Part shown: in pieces, positions 1 to 12,850 of the stretch
How the letters are laid out: every line of letters starts with the position of its first letter
Numbering within the stretch: the stretch's first letter is position 1
DNA from: Anoplolepis gracilipes
Lineage: Eukaryota > Arthropoda > Insecta > Hymenoptera > Formicidae
Assembly: GCF_047496725.1 (NCBI RefSeq)
Contig: NC_132976.1
Span: forward strand, 6,246,001-6,310,000
DNA: 64,000 bases
Direction of reading: 5' to 3'
Program-made: the position numbers and the translations under genes
Notes under the pieces: model-generated
The model's database searches: none
The model's input: only the letters and a program-made list of their open reading frames with translations
Told to the model about the DNA's origin: nothing

Positions 1-2158
1 ATATAATTATGACAAAACTTATAGATTTGATCAATAGTTATTGAAAAAAATGTTTATTTTTACATATCTTTTAAATTATTACGTTTCAACTTTTATATGT
101 TAATAAATTAAAAAATACTACAAATTTTATAATATAAATAATATAAATTTAATAATATAATAAAATAATTTAACTTTTAAAAATCTCTTTACATGGAAGT
201 TAAATATTTTTTCATACATATTTTAACATATACAGCGCAATAACAAATTTTAAAAAAAGCTTTAATAACGTCAGAGATAAGCATCATAAACATTGGGAAT
301 TAATGTAAATTACAATATTTACTATGTATTAATAATACGTTAGATTAGACTGGTATAATTATTACCAAGTCTAAACTAGCCAAGTTATTCTATAACTTCT
401 CAATTATTGTTATTGGAAAAGTAACAATATGATCGCGTGGTTGACAACGCAAGATACAAATCAGTTTACAAATTAAGGTTAATAATAAAATCAGCAATTT
501 AAAGCTATTAAGTGTGTTTCTAACGATTTCTCACATTTAATTCTAAAGTGGCTTATTACGTTATTACGTTACAAAGTATCAGACAATAATTATCTCTATT
601 TCTTAATTATAATACCAACGATTAAGAGATCAAGGTAAGTAGCGAGGATGAGTCGAGAAAAAAATTAATTATTAATTTATTATTTAGTCATTTATCTGGC
701 CTTTGCGTTAACCGTGATGGCGACTTTAAATGCTTATTAACTATCAATGTTATAGATATATCGATTATCCGGTCGCGGTCCATTTGCTACAAATGAACGA
801 ATATTTAATTAATCGTGAAGGCCGATGCGTAATAAGGCCCATTAAAGTTTTTGCCGCGGGACGGTCTTACGCTCGCGAGTTACCCTTCGAAGGGGCTTGA
901 CTTAATGCCTAAGAACAACCTGCGAAGGGGCGGCATCGGGTTCTTACAAGGTGAAATTTGCCCGGTCGCTTCCAAAAAGCTGACTCATTTCTTGATTGCG
1001 CCTACGGTATACTCTTCGACAATTATGCAAAATAGCTCTGGCCTTATTCGCGCCCGACGCATCGCCGCTATTATTATTCTTTCGCAGCAATAAAAGAACG
1101 CGAGGACGAAGAGAGCGAGATGCTCGGGCGATGATCGACGAGACCATAGTATTGATGATTACATCCTTTCCTCATGTAACTGTAATCGATGACTTCATTT
1201 ACTATTCACAATCGATAGTTAATTGCTCTTTTAATCTTAAATGTTGTTGCATTAATAAATAAAACTGATATTCAAATAGAGATTTTATATTAAGATACAA
1301 GAGTAATTTTATACATAAAATCTGTCAAAACATGCCAAAATAAGAAGCAAGATAAAAACGTTTTCACACATATGATTGTTATATTAATCGTTGTCACATC
1401 TGCTTTACGAGATGCAGCCGGACGTAGGGACGAGAAGGGTCGACGATGTATTTCCGTCGTCGACCTGTTCTGTCCCGTCATCGTCGTCATCGTCCAGTGA
1501 ACGAGGACACATCGCACCGCGGCAATTCTTTCCGTATTGCGCAATGCCACGTGTGTGTCTCGGCTAATGCGATTAAAAAGGCATAACGATTACGTCCAAT
1601 TATTAACAATTACAAGGACGGCAAAAACCGTAATTACCCGCCATTAATCAAGAAAGCCGGGTTTCTCCACTACCTCCATTCGCAACGCGCTCTACCAGAA
1701 TGGCGGACACCGCGATAGAGTGTAGTACTAATATAACATGCGTATGCACGATTCACGCGAATTGCCGTGTACGCTAAATCAAATTCCTTAGTCGTTGGAG
1801 AGGACAAAAAGTAGCCGCGCAATCTCGGCGCACAGATTGCTCGCGCGCGCAAGAAAGTAGCGAATAATTGTGTACGGATAAAAACTTACTTATTTTTTGC
1901 TCGTCGAAGGCAATCACGAACGTGTCGCATTAATATTTTTAAATTGATGTATTAGATTGTTGTAATAAGATAAAAGGACGACGCCCCTCTCTTCTTCATT
2001 GCCATAACTCAATATAAGAATAATGATACGTGAATCAACAATTTAAATAAAATCGTTCTAAAGAAAGCAATAAGTAGATAATGAGTTAATTAATGCAGTG
2101 ATTTTTTGTTGCATCGTCAAGTCGAAACATGATTAATGTTTGTGATTTTTCTTTTCTC

Positions 2159-2177
2159 TTTTTTTTTTTTTTTTTTT
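2159..2177. repeat. Poly(T) tract
   Basis: An uninterrupted run of about 19 T, preceded by a pyrimidine-rich stretch. It could be a retroposon tail read on the minus strand or simple slippage; no element body was recognised beside it. Confidence 0.8.
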
Positions 2178-4322
2178 AACTTTTGTAGAATTAGATTTGT
2201 GACCTTTTTTTAATGTAATGGGAAATGTATAGTTGATAAAAAATTACAAAATATTAATATTAACGATTTTAATAAAATTTCTTTGAAATAAACTTCTCTC
2301 GTATGATTTTAAAATTTTCACATTCATTTTACAAAAACCGCTTACCACAATTTATCGAGACCTCTTTGATCACATTCTCTATACATGTCACACGCAATCA
2401 TTTTTATGCCGAGCGGTATAAAAAATTCACCTCTGTCTTGCATATCATATAATTAAGCGAATAACGCACGACATTGATGTCATCACTCACCCCTTCTTAC
2501 AACGGAAAGCGAAATTAATTGCCGGCGCGTCGACGCCAATTATTCAGTTGGACGTGCAATTTTTACCGCAATTGTAAAGTACATCGCGAACATATGTATG
2601 TGCCTACCACAAAGGAACGTGGTTTAGTAATTGATAGTGACACCGCTAGTAATTAACTGCCGTGAATAATTGTGACTGTGTGCTCAAAACCTACCAACTG
2701 GCAGCCGGTACACACTCTTTCGCACGCAAAAGAAGATGCAAAAAAAAGAGGGAAAAAAAAACACGCTGCGAGCGTCGTCGTCGTCGTAGTTCATCGCTGT
2801 GTGTGTTCTCAGAATCGCCGTGCAAGGACAAGACTAATGCACGAGACAACGATACGTCGCGTATTTATGCAGCCGGACCGAGCAATTCGCGAGATTTATT
2901 CGCCAGGATGAAGGTGACGACGACATACGACCGTAGGGCTGTCGTTTGCAAGCAGCATATTTCCAACCGAATTTGTCAATCCATTGAACGTCGCAAAGTT
3001 TTGCGATCGTTCTAGCAGGGGGTCTTGGTGCGTAATCTATATGTGACTGGAAAGATTAACGTTTCGAAGTTTTTACAACAAAAAAGTTATTCAATTATAT
3101 ACACATAACTAATAAAATAATTCCTCCTAATTGTTCAACTTTCTTTTTCATCTTATTTTAAATGTGCATCTACGTGCTCTTACCTGTTTCCTAGATCCCT
3201 AGATAATATTATGTCAACAATTACATAATAAAAAATCACCCATTCAGTCAGAAACTATAGATTTGCATAATTTGTAGCAACTTCATCGATATTGTGCAAG
3301 TAAAAACGCGACCTCTAATTATATGAAATCAAGGGGCATCCTTGGAAGGGACAAAAACGAAAACGAGCGGCGCTATTAGCGTAGGGGCAAAACCTTCGAT
3401 GAGCAACTATGAATTTAGATTGTAGATGGAAGCGCGGCCAATTACATTTTGCACGTCGCTAAACTTTGCAATGGGAGATGCGTGTGATTTATCACACGTG
3501 CCGATTGCTTTGCGCAGAGATCCTCTTTCACAGAACGCCTAATGATCGTTTGCGAATCCCTATCAACGATCGACAGACAGTGCATCTGCCTAGACGACCA
3601 TTATTGATTAACGAACATGCACCCGACTCGCATCGATTAGTCCACGCTTTTTGATAAAAATCGATAGAAATTGATGTAAATAAAAGTCATCGGAATATTT
3701 TGGACGACCTGAAACCTTTACGGTGTAGACACGTGGAAATAATTTTTTTTCTATATTCATTTAAAATGGGAAACATGTAGATGAATTATGTCTTCTACAT
3801 TTATAACGCTATATATTAAAGATGCTAAAATTATATTTTCAGAAAATTGATAATTGAACAAATTAATATTTTCTTAAACAAACACTTTGAATATTAAATT
3901 TTATTAACTCGAATTCACTTTCATTATTTCGAAATCAATGTATAGGAATCAATCCATTTGTTTAATTCAGGAGTACAGAAATTAAATGTATATGAATAAT
4001 CGAAAGTGATCAATAACGTTGTAGTAGTCAATAAATCATTACGAGTGTGTTGCAACATTCCATCCACATTCCAATCACTATCGCGACGATTAACTGTATA
4101 TCTTCACCATACACAAATGTAATTTATGCTACATATATTAAGAATATCATATGTACATGTATAATATATTAACCTCTATTTATATTTATTTATATTAATG
4201 TATAATTGATCTGTGTGCGGAATTCTCATTTTAGTCGTTAATTATCGTTAAAGCGTCCCGCGCGCATATGGGTGGCGATTAAAGAAGATCGAACCGCATC
4301 TATCTTTGAGAAGATCTCTTAT

Positions 4323-4343
4323 TCTCTCTCTCTCTCTCTCTCT
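4323..4343. repeat. (TC)n microsatellite
   Basis: A short perfect TC dinucleotide array followed by interrupted TTTC units. Confidence 0.9.
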
Positions 4344-4552
4344 TTCTCTTTCTGTCTTGCGATAATCGATAATGTACAACATTGCGGCTACTATATTGAC
4401 AGACACCGCGTGTGCGCGTACGTCAAAGTATGAAGGCACGGCGAAGTGTGTGCAAATACCACCGGCGGCGGGCAACACGGCATTCCCCAGCGATCATGTG
4501 TGCAGAAATCATTAACGATCACTATCGAGGCGTGGACGCGCGTAAAACGGAA

Positions 4553-4554
<2 letters not shown>

Positions 4555-4582
<28 letters not shown>
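4555..4582. repeat. (AT)n microsatellite
   Basis: A perfect AT array of about 28 bp. A second (AT)n array lies about 100 bp downstream at 4684-4706. Between them an imperfect hairpin has arms ACAATGTAC and GTACATTGT. Confidence 0.9.
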
Positions 4583-4588
<6 letters not shown>

Positions 4589-4683
4589 TAATACAATATA
4601 TACGTGACTCTTAAGCGGTTATCACGCACAATGTACGAATTAATTTTTATTTGCGAATCAGTACATTGTGATACACGCCCGGC

Positions 4684-4706
4684 ATATATATATATATATA
4701 TATATA
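4684..4706. repeat. (AT)n microsatellite
   Basis: A perfect AT array of about 23 bp, the second of a close pair. Confidence 0.9.
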
Positions 4707-5937
4707 CCTCATCGATTCGAGAACCAGCATGAATGATCGATGATCGGTCGATACCCCGGACGCCGCGCAAATTACACTAGCCGCTATCGCTACGATCATT
4801 AATTACTCGCGTGTGCGTAAATCGTCGGTGGATGCTTTCTCTCCGGGTCGATAATGGACCAATTTGCAGATTGTAAACGAGAATCGCGCGTTGTAAACGT
4901 GATTCGGCATCGCATTTCGGGCACACAATCGTGATGTTCATGGGCGTCGCGAGAGAATCTTTCTGTATCCATACACATAATAAACAAATAATTTATCTAT
5001 AATCCTTTCGATAATATTGGATGTTGTAATTAAAGAAGGAGAATTAAAATTGACACGGAATTTCTTTTATAATGGAAAATTTTAATTAAATGTTTGTAAA
5101 TATCAATATAATTGAAAGAGTTAAAAAATAGTATTTTTTCAATGATTCATGATTCTTTGAAGAAATAAAAAATTAATATTAAATATTTACTATTAATCAA
5201 ACTTATTGTGTTAATGGATACATTATAACATAACAATTATTGAAAAAATAGAATTGATGGTGTTTTAATAAGTGCAGAATTTATTTAAAGATGAGCATTG
5301 AAATATTAGAGGATTTTGAGAAAAAATCTTGTCGACGCCTATGACGTTGTTTAATCCTCGCCTTTCTCCGACTCCGCCGGGAGATAATGTTTCATCGGCG
5401 TTCACTGGTAGTTGTGTCTGTATATGTATTTGTATATACAGACGAAACGTACTAACAAGCACGCGTCCCAGTTTACACGATAATCTTTACAACGTAATAA
5501 TCGGCGGATATACGTGAGCGCACGACGGGGTCGCAGGGACGTTTCATAAATACGCAATCGCGATCGTGGCGCTGATACTTCACGCGGTTCGAGAACCGCG
5601 ATCGAGAGAGTCAATTGCGCATAGTGGAACGACAGAATCTATTTTACGGATCATTGCCAAGCCGTTCGCGAAACAGATTCGTGCTAAATCATGAGACCGA
5701 GGCCGTAAATATCACGCGAAAAAAGATTATATCTCGCCTTGGTTGAAAGTACGGTGCAATAAAATTGTAAAATATGTAAGTCAGTTGATATAACTATATT
5801 TCATTATTAATCTTAACGTGGTATGAAAATTTATAATGTACTTTAATTTGCGAGATTTGATTTAATTTTGAATTACCTCCATTTATAAAACTTTTATCGC
5901 CGAGTTACGATAAATTATACTTTCAACGATTTATTGC

Positions 5938-5961
5938 AAAAAAAAAAAAAAAAAAAAAAAA
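5938..5961. repeat. Poly(A) tract
   Basis: An uninterrupted run of about 24 A. No retroposon body was recognised upstream. Confidence 0.85.
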
Positions 5962-8900
5962 GCGACTGCGGATAAGGCTCTAGTAGAAAATCTATTTATC
6001 TGTTTTGCCACGATGCTGATTATCGACTGAATTGATATTACACACTTACATAAATCACCATCTGAGTCGGTCTTTTCGTTTCATAATGGATCACGAGAAA
6101 TCGAAATCGATTGAATCGTACGAAATTATACGAGTCAATAGAGCCCGGAGTTGTAATCAGTCTACCGAGAAATCATTTTACAACGCTTGTTCTTCATTGC
6201 GGTTTAATTATAAAGCTATTGCGTAATTGCATGAAACACGCGCGTTGTTAAATTAAAATAGCAGATATAATAGAATGTATATCTGAAATAAATTAACCGT
6301 GTTTCTCTGATATATATATATATATAATAATAGATGAAAGAATGCAAAAAATTCTACCTTTCTCTTTTAATAACAACAAAATTAGTTATTCCGATAAAAA
6401 GTACCCAAAGGCAACGGGATGTATAACGTAAAGAGTCAAAGGTTGCCCTCACACGTCCGGAGTGCACTCAGCTGTTCCATTCGTATCTGACAATCTTACC
6501 GCGCTCTTCAAGGCATTAAAAAGAGAACCGATGAGCGGGAGCTACAAGCACATTCGTGATACATCGGACACGTAGATACATCGCCTGTATCCGGAAGGTA
6601 CATATATCCGGCGTTATCTGCGGTGTTATCGCGGTAGGAGCGAATGTACCAGAGGACTCGATAATTCGTAATTGCCGCTTATTATCGCGCGCGAGGGATC
6701 GAATACGACCAAGTCGACGCCGATCCGTGTCGCAGGACGCACTGATGCGTCTATTAGCACGAATTTGCAAGTATGATTCGATGTAGAAACATCTCTCCGA
6801 GCGCGTCGTCGGTCGAGGTGCCTGAACCGGCACAAAAAGATGATCCGCGAAGACTATATTAAGTGTCGTTCACATGAGCCCTCATGCACAGCTGTGTAAT
6901 ACGGTATAACTGTATTTTCCGCGCACCGTTCATATCAAGAATCAATGCAATTTTTTTTACAGATGTAGAATTTCTTACTTACATCCTCAGAGACTTCACT
7001 TGATGTTTACATTGGTTTAGTATTATTCTAATTAATTTAATTTAAAATATTGTGTAAGAATAAAAAATGCTACCTGATTATCACGATTTTATCGAGTAAA
7101 AATAAAGATAATTTTTTCCACTTACAGTATTGAAAATTGATATATTCAAAATTATCTTTTATGTTCAGATTTCTTCCTTACTTTAATACTAAAATGATAT
7201 ATCTCTTGCATTATACTAAACTAAAATGTTACATATCGAATATTAAACTTCGAGTGAATGATACTTTACATGTGCGCGGATATGGTATCGAATAATGATG
7301 ATCACCAGTTGGGAATATCGTCGATTAGTTTTGAGTACAAAACATAGTATAATTTATAAATAGGGACAATTTAATATACTTGCACAAGAAAAACCCGTTT
7401 CGCGCTCGTCAGTAAAGTAGAAAAAAGTTGTCTACTTTAAATCACTCTGATAAAAGATAATTTTCCCTTTCTTTTTCTTTTTATGTCAGACATAACGTAT
7501 GAAGAATGTTTTATATTCCCATCCGTATTGAAAGTTTAAAAACTAAGATGCAATTAAACTCTTATAAAACAAGCTTGGCGATTAAATGTATGTAATTCTA
7601 CTGACACATCGAGTGAAAAGAAAGAAAAGAAGAAAGAACATAACGATAATATTTTATATAATTCTTACGCCGATCACGAGAAATCTCGCGATGGAGTAGA
7701 TCGGAGAAACTTAATTGCCACTCGCGGTACGGATTAGCGGCTAATTAACAGTCACTGTTGTCGTCTACGGTGCGTACTGCGTACTTTGCGTTCACGTAAG
7801 CGGTCACAATGACTTAACTAATTGGTTGATTGCGACGCGCTAATTTGCACGGCCGTAAATCGCGCACACGCAACGTACGCATGTGTGTATAGTTAGACAT
7901 TAACGGTGCACAAATGTAACAGCAACAATGCGGTTTTTCAAGTTCCGTTTACGACAACATGGCAGTACTTCTTTCACATCCTCCAGGACTTTTGCATATT
8001 CGCGTCGCGTTGTTGACACATAATGAAGGAGTGAATTGTATTTACTTAGATTTTTGTAATTATAATCTTGAAAATTAAAAAAAAATTCTGCTATCAAATT
8101 CAAAATTGAAGTTAACAATAAGTGTAAAATAAGATCACGTTCCGTTGAAATTTAATTTTGCGATGATATTGAAATATCGCGTACATACATATTGTGTATC
8201 AAAAATACTATATCAAACGTATATGCATTATTGAGCGTAATAATAAATAAAGAAAAAAAAATGTAACACGCACATAAATTAATACAATTTTATTGGTTGT
8301 ATTAACAAAGCAATATCTCTCGATGTCCTCAAGATTAATCATTGGCTACAGCTCTGCAATCTGCTCTATCGCTTCTAATCGAGCATGACGTATCTAATTG
8401 AACATTCATGATATTGTCAAGGCGTGCGCGCAACAGCCGATGGAGAGAAATAAATAGGTCCTCGCGAGATCGAACTCGTGGTAAATTAAGTAACGTTGAT
8501 GCGATAAAGATTATTACTCGTTTTGCGATGGAATCGCACTAAAACACGTTCCCGCCGTTTATTACGACATATACTTGCCACGCATAAACCAACTATCACT
8601 AATTCGCGCTGAAAATAACATCGACGAGATAACACGAAGCATGTATATAGTTGTGTTATAGTCAAGTTTGTAAAATTATGTTGAAAGCAATTAGTCGTTT
8701 GACATTTATGAATTCGTATTAATTAAAGATTTGCGTTTTACCGATATTTTCATATACATATTGTCATTTAAAGCTATAATTATAGTCAATCAGAATTACT
8801 CTATCATGTAATAGAATGATAACGGAATAAGTGAATTATTTCTTAGCTATTATTTTTTAACAACGCGAAAAATTCTTTTGAAGAATCTAATCGAATCGAT

Positions 8901-11900
8901 GCCTATGGTTTCTAAAACGCAAAAAAAAAAAAACATGTTATAAAACATTTTCTTATCGATAAAGTTAAAATTGACGCATTATATTATAGAAAGCTTCGTC
9001 GAATATAACATAGCTATATAAATAACTATATTGATCATCTGTTCCCTGTTAATTTTGTTATCTTTGCGTGCAAAACGAAAAAATTGACTATAAAATTGAT
9101 GCAGAATGAGAAGTGCTTAGGATTAAAGATCGATACGGTCTGCTTATAGCGAATAGATGCGTTATCTCAAAAGGGGTATATTTGTTCGCTCACGATTAAG
9201 CCAAAGAATTTAATGTGTTATCGTAAGAAAAGAATATGAGAGAGCGAATGCTTAGAGCGACTCCCGACTCCACGCCATGGGGTAAAATTATAGTGTTTAC
9301 GCGAATTAGATTTCGGTTTCGGTAATTTTCAGTTAATAACGACGAACTGACCGGCGAGCGAACGCTTAAGTGCAGCCTCGGGCCCCATTAATGCTATTAT
9401 AATGTAAAAGGCTACCTACACGTTCTGTTCTCTCTCCTGTTCTTCCCTCATCTCCTTTTCTCTTTTCAATATTATTTCTCTTTTTCTACCTCGCTTCTTG
9501 CGCGTCGATGAACTCGTAGTTGCACACGTAATGCGTATGCGTGAACAAAAAGGAAAATCCAGTGAGATTTAGATCTGTTGTGTATCATCGGCATTATATC
9601 AGGGCTACCTGCATTATAAGCTCATTTCTGATAAATTAACTCGATTAAAAACAGCCGCTTAAGAACCGCGTAAAATCTCTTCGAGACCCTTCCCCTTTCC
9701 ATCTCACGCTTATTTAACCTCGACTTTCCATCGAATCTCTCGCTCCTAGAAATTTGCTCAATCGACCGTCGTTTTCTTTAAAGACTTCGTATACCATATA
9801 AGAATAGCATACGCGAAGAACGTGACAGGGATATTTATAATCGTTGCATTAAGCTTCGTGGAAAATCTAAATTGAACTAAATTGAATCAACCATATATAT
9901 GTATATGGATGTATAGAGAAAAGAATAATTACAATGTCAATGCAATTAGATTTATTCAAATACTATGCGCATGATAATAGAAAGAAATTAAAATATTGCT
10001 TTTTTTTTAACTTAAATAAGTATTTATAACTCTTTATCAAGGTGAATGTAGTTCTCATCTATATCTATTTTATTTACTTCATTATTAGTTTTCTGCTTTA
10101 TAAACAGAATATGTCATAAAAATTAAAAAAATTAAAATATTAGATTTGTTACAATTATCTATGATTATTTTAAATATTTATTCTAAGTACAAGTTTAAAA
10201 ATTGAAAAATTTTTAATTGAAAATTTATCTAGTCATTTTTACGTTAGCAACTATCATTTTTAATTCCGTCTCTCGAAGCCACCGACTCGAGGATATATCT
10301 ATCGTAAATATCTACGATTTTGTTACAATTTAAAAGTAATATCGAAAATTGTTATATTATTGTCACAAAGCTAGCATTGCAATTATGCCAAGGTGTGAAC
10401 TCGTAGGAATTATTAATTCCTCCTATGAGACAAGGTTGCAGTGAAAGGAATGACACCTCTGCCGCACACTCATATGCGTCAGCATTTATATTTGTTTATT
10501 TTATAATCCGCTTCGATTCCTAATATATGTATATAATAATAAATCAAATGTATATTTATTTATAATGTAGAGAGTCTTGTATATTATATTATTATTATTA
10601 AAGTTATTAAAATTAACTCACTTTTTTATTAGAATCTCTTATATATTTTCAATATATCGTTTCATATTATAAAAAAACTATGTATATTTAAAGCTAATTA
10701 AATTTAAATTTAAAAAATTAAACTTAAATTTGAACTGATTACTTTAGCAAAAAAAATTTTCAAGTTTAATAGTATAAATTTTATTAAATCCTTTTTTATT
10801 AATAAATTTTTTATTTCTTTTATTTGAGAAAGAAAAGTTTTATATGGAAAAATGCACTTAAGCATCAAATGCAATGTTTTCATCTTATTTGCTTACATCA
10901 CTGTGCAATACGATTGCGGTGAATAACATCGATGCCGAGTAAATTGCTCGAATTTTTATATTTCTGCACCACAAATTACCGCGGAAACGTTCTCGTCTTC
11001 TCGCGCGAGATTTATTTTTTCGGATCGAATAACGATGCAGTACGAAGATTAACCGCGGCAGGTTCGCAAAGTACAGCGAGAGGGCACGTGGATTAAGGGG
11101 AGTCGCGTAAGAAAATTAACGGGCGTGAGAGTCGAGTGTATCGTTTTGTTCGATTTATGTACTGCACATTACATACCCTTTTTCTCGACAAGATAACTTG
11201 CATGCATTCGATATGAATTTTTAGCGAATGCACAGAGATGTCTTTAAAACAGCACGAATTATATGTACATATTACTTTATTTCAAATATATATTTATTTA
11301 ATAATTAAATATGTATCATTAACATTATTGTTATTTATGACAGAATCATATTTTCCAAAACGACATATACTTATTTTACTTTACACTATTCTATCAATAA
11401 AAAATTCTATTATACAAAGAGCACGATTATTTAAAAAGTATATTACTATATTTTTTAATGAAAGATATTTTTTTAAACCTTACATTATATAAATTCTAAA
11501 TATAGTTAGTTTGATTTTACGACAATCTCTTTGTAAATTTTTTCACGAAAACAGAAATTTAAAGTGAAATCTCCAATCCCGAAGTAGTTTATAATCAGCG
11601 TAGTAGATGTTTAAATTCGCTTGCAATGGAAACTAGATTGCAATGATTTCCCTGATCGTTCATTGAATCCAATCGTTGCTGATAATACGGTATAGTCATC
11701 GGATCACGTAACAGATGATGAATCATTTCACACTCCGTTTGTGTTTCAGTTGCGATTAGCCTAACAAGAGCCTAACGACTAACTTGTGAAATTAACAGCC
11801 TATTTTTAAAATACCAATATAATTTATAGTTTTCTCCAACGAATTCTAGAATTCCTATTTTTTTAGAAAGAGTTTCATTAAAAATGTAAAAAGTACGAAG

Positions 11901-12477
11901 TATCAGCTTTGTCTACGCAATATGAAAATTAGCGCGAAGCAAGGAACGCCGAATAAGAATAATCGCGACCGCGACCGCATAATCTAGGGTAGCTCGAGAC
12001 GATCACCCACTACGAGATTTGACACTTGCGACTTGTCACACGCGATACTAGAAGATACTCGTGACACTTTATAAACTGCGAAAAGCACGTGTTTGGAGAA
12101 TGACGCCTCGCGATAAATATTCAAAATCGCGCCAAGCGACGAATGCCAAGTGCAAAAAATTGTGAAAGACGCAAATTGCTATGATGGACGTAAATTATAA
12201 TCTACATATTATATCTAGCTTGATTTGCAAAGTGCTAATTATTAAAATAAAACTGTCACAGATAAATTTCAACTCACCAAAACGTTGTTTTCAATTTTTT
12301 ATCCACGTGTGTTGTAATTTTCAAACAATGATCGTTGCAACTTTTGTGATACCTGTAATCATATATTAAAAACAATTATCTATTTTCATTCATTTATATA
12401 AGCAAATTTACTTATTTATATAAGATAGTTATTTACATAAGCAACTTTTAATTTAAGAAATATAATTTTTTGTGCAG

Positions 12478-12644
12478 ATCATTCGTTGCGAGGAGGCAGC
12501 GAGCAGGCTGTCCCGCAGACGAGTCCTGCGAGCAGCACAAGCAGCTCAAGCCAGGTTACTCAGGTGAGCCAGCAATCTCACCCGCAGCCTCATCAGCAAT
12601 CGGCGCCGGCGTCAACGACGACGACGTCGCCCCAATCTACCCAA
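12478..12644 (+). other. 5' part of aristaless exon, leader or alternative N-terminus
   Basis: The acceptor TTTTTTGTGCAG ends at 12477, where composition switches sharply from AT-rich intron to GC-rich exon. The next 167 bp stay open in the aristaless frame and would encode a Ser/Gln/Thr/Pro-rich segment (for example SSTSSSSQVTQVSQQS), but contain no in-frame ATG. If translated, it would need an ATG in an upstream exon ending one base into a codon. Fly Aristaless begins MGIS, matching the ATG at 12645, so I treat this part as 5' UTR. The protein-like composition leaves a longer N-terminus possible. Confidence 0.6.
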
Positions 12645-12850
12645 ATGGGCATCTCCACGGAGGAGGTGAGGCCCGAGGAGGAAGGCGCTCATCCGCGAGC
12701 GGCGCCGACTAGCCCTGAGAGCGAAACGGAGGCCGACGACTTCGCGCCCAAGAGAAAGCAACGCCGTTACAGAACGACCTTTACCAGCTTCCAGCTGGAA
12801 GAGCTCGAAAAGGCCTTCTCCAGGACCCATTACCCGGATGTATTTACGAG
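12645..12850 (+). CDS. al: aristaless coding exon 1: N-terminus and homeodomain helix 1
   Basis: ATG at 12645 opens MGISTEEVRPEEE, like the start of fly Aristaless. An acidic stretch (ESETEADDFAP) and the basic PKRKQRR then lead into the homeodomain. The exon encodes the N-terminal arm, helix 1 and the loop to THYPDVFT. It ends with two bases (AG) of an Arg codon, followed by a textbook GTAAGT donor at 12851. The phase matches the first base of the next exon. Confidence 0.95.

Larger units (their letters stand above)
1..12477. other. AT-rich region upstream of aristaless, no confident exon
   Basis: I see no recognisable coding exon here. The open frames are short and low in complexity. CpG-richer patches stand out at about 690-1140, 2500-3010, 5300-5700, 6420-6850 and 9110-9540 and could hold regulatory DNA or the missing 5' exon(s) of aristaless. 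A good donor-like site, AAG followed by GTAAGT, occurs at 634/635, but no matching exon could be defined. Homopolymers and dinucleotide repeats are listed separately. The first coding exon has an acceptor at its 5' edge, so a leader exon is expected somewhere here or before the window. Confidence 0.6.

Noticed and set aside
12470..12712. Alternative frame over aristaless exon 1
   Set aside because: It overlaps the homeobox exon in another frame; the aristaless frame is proven by the homeodomain.
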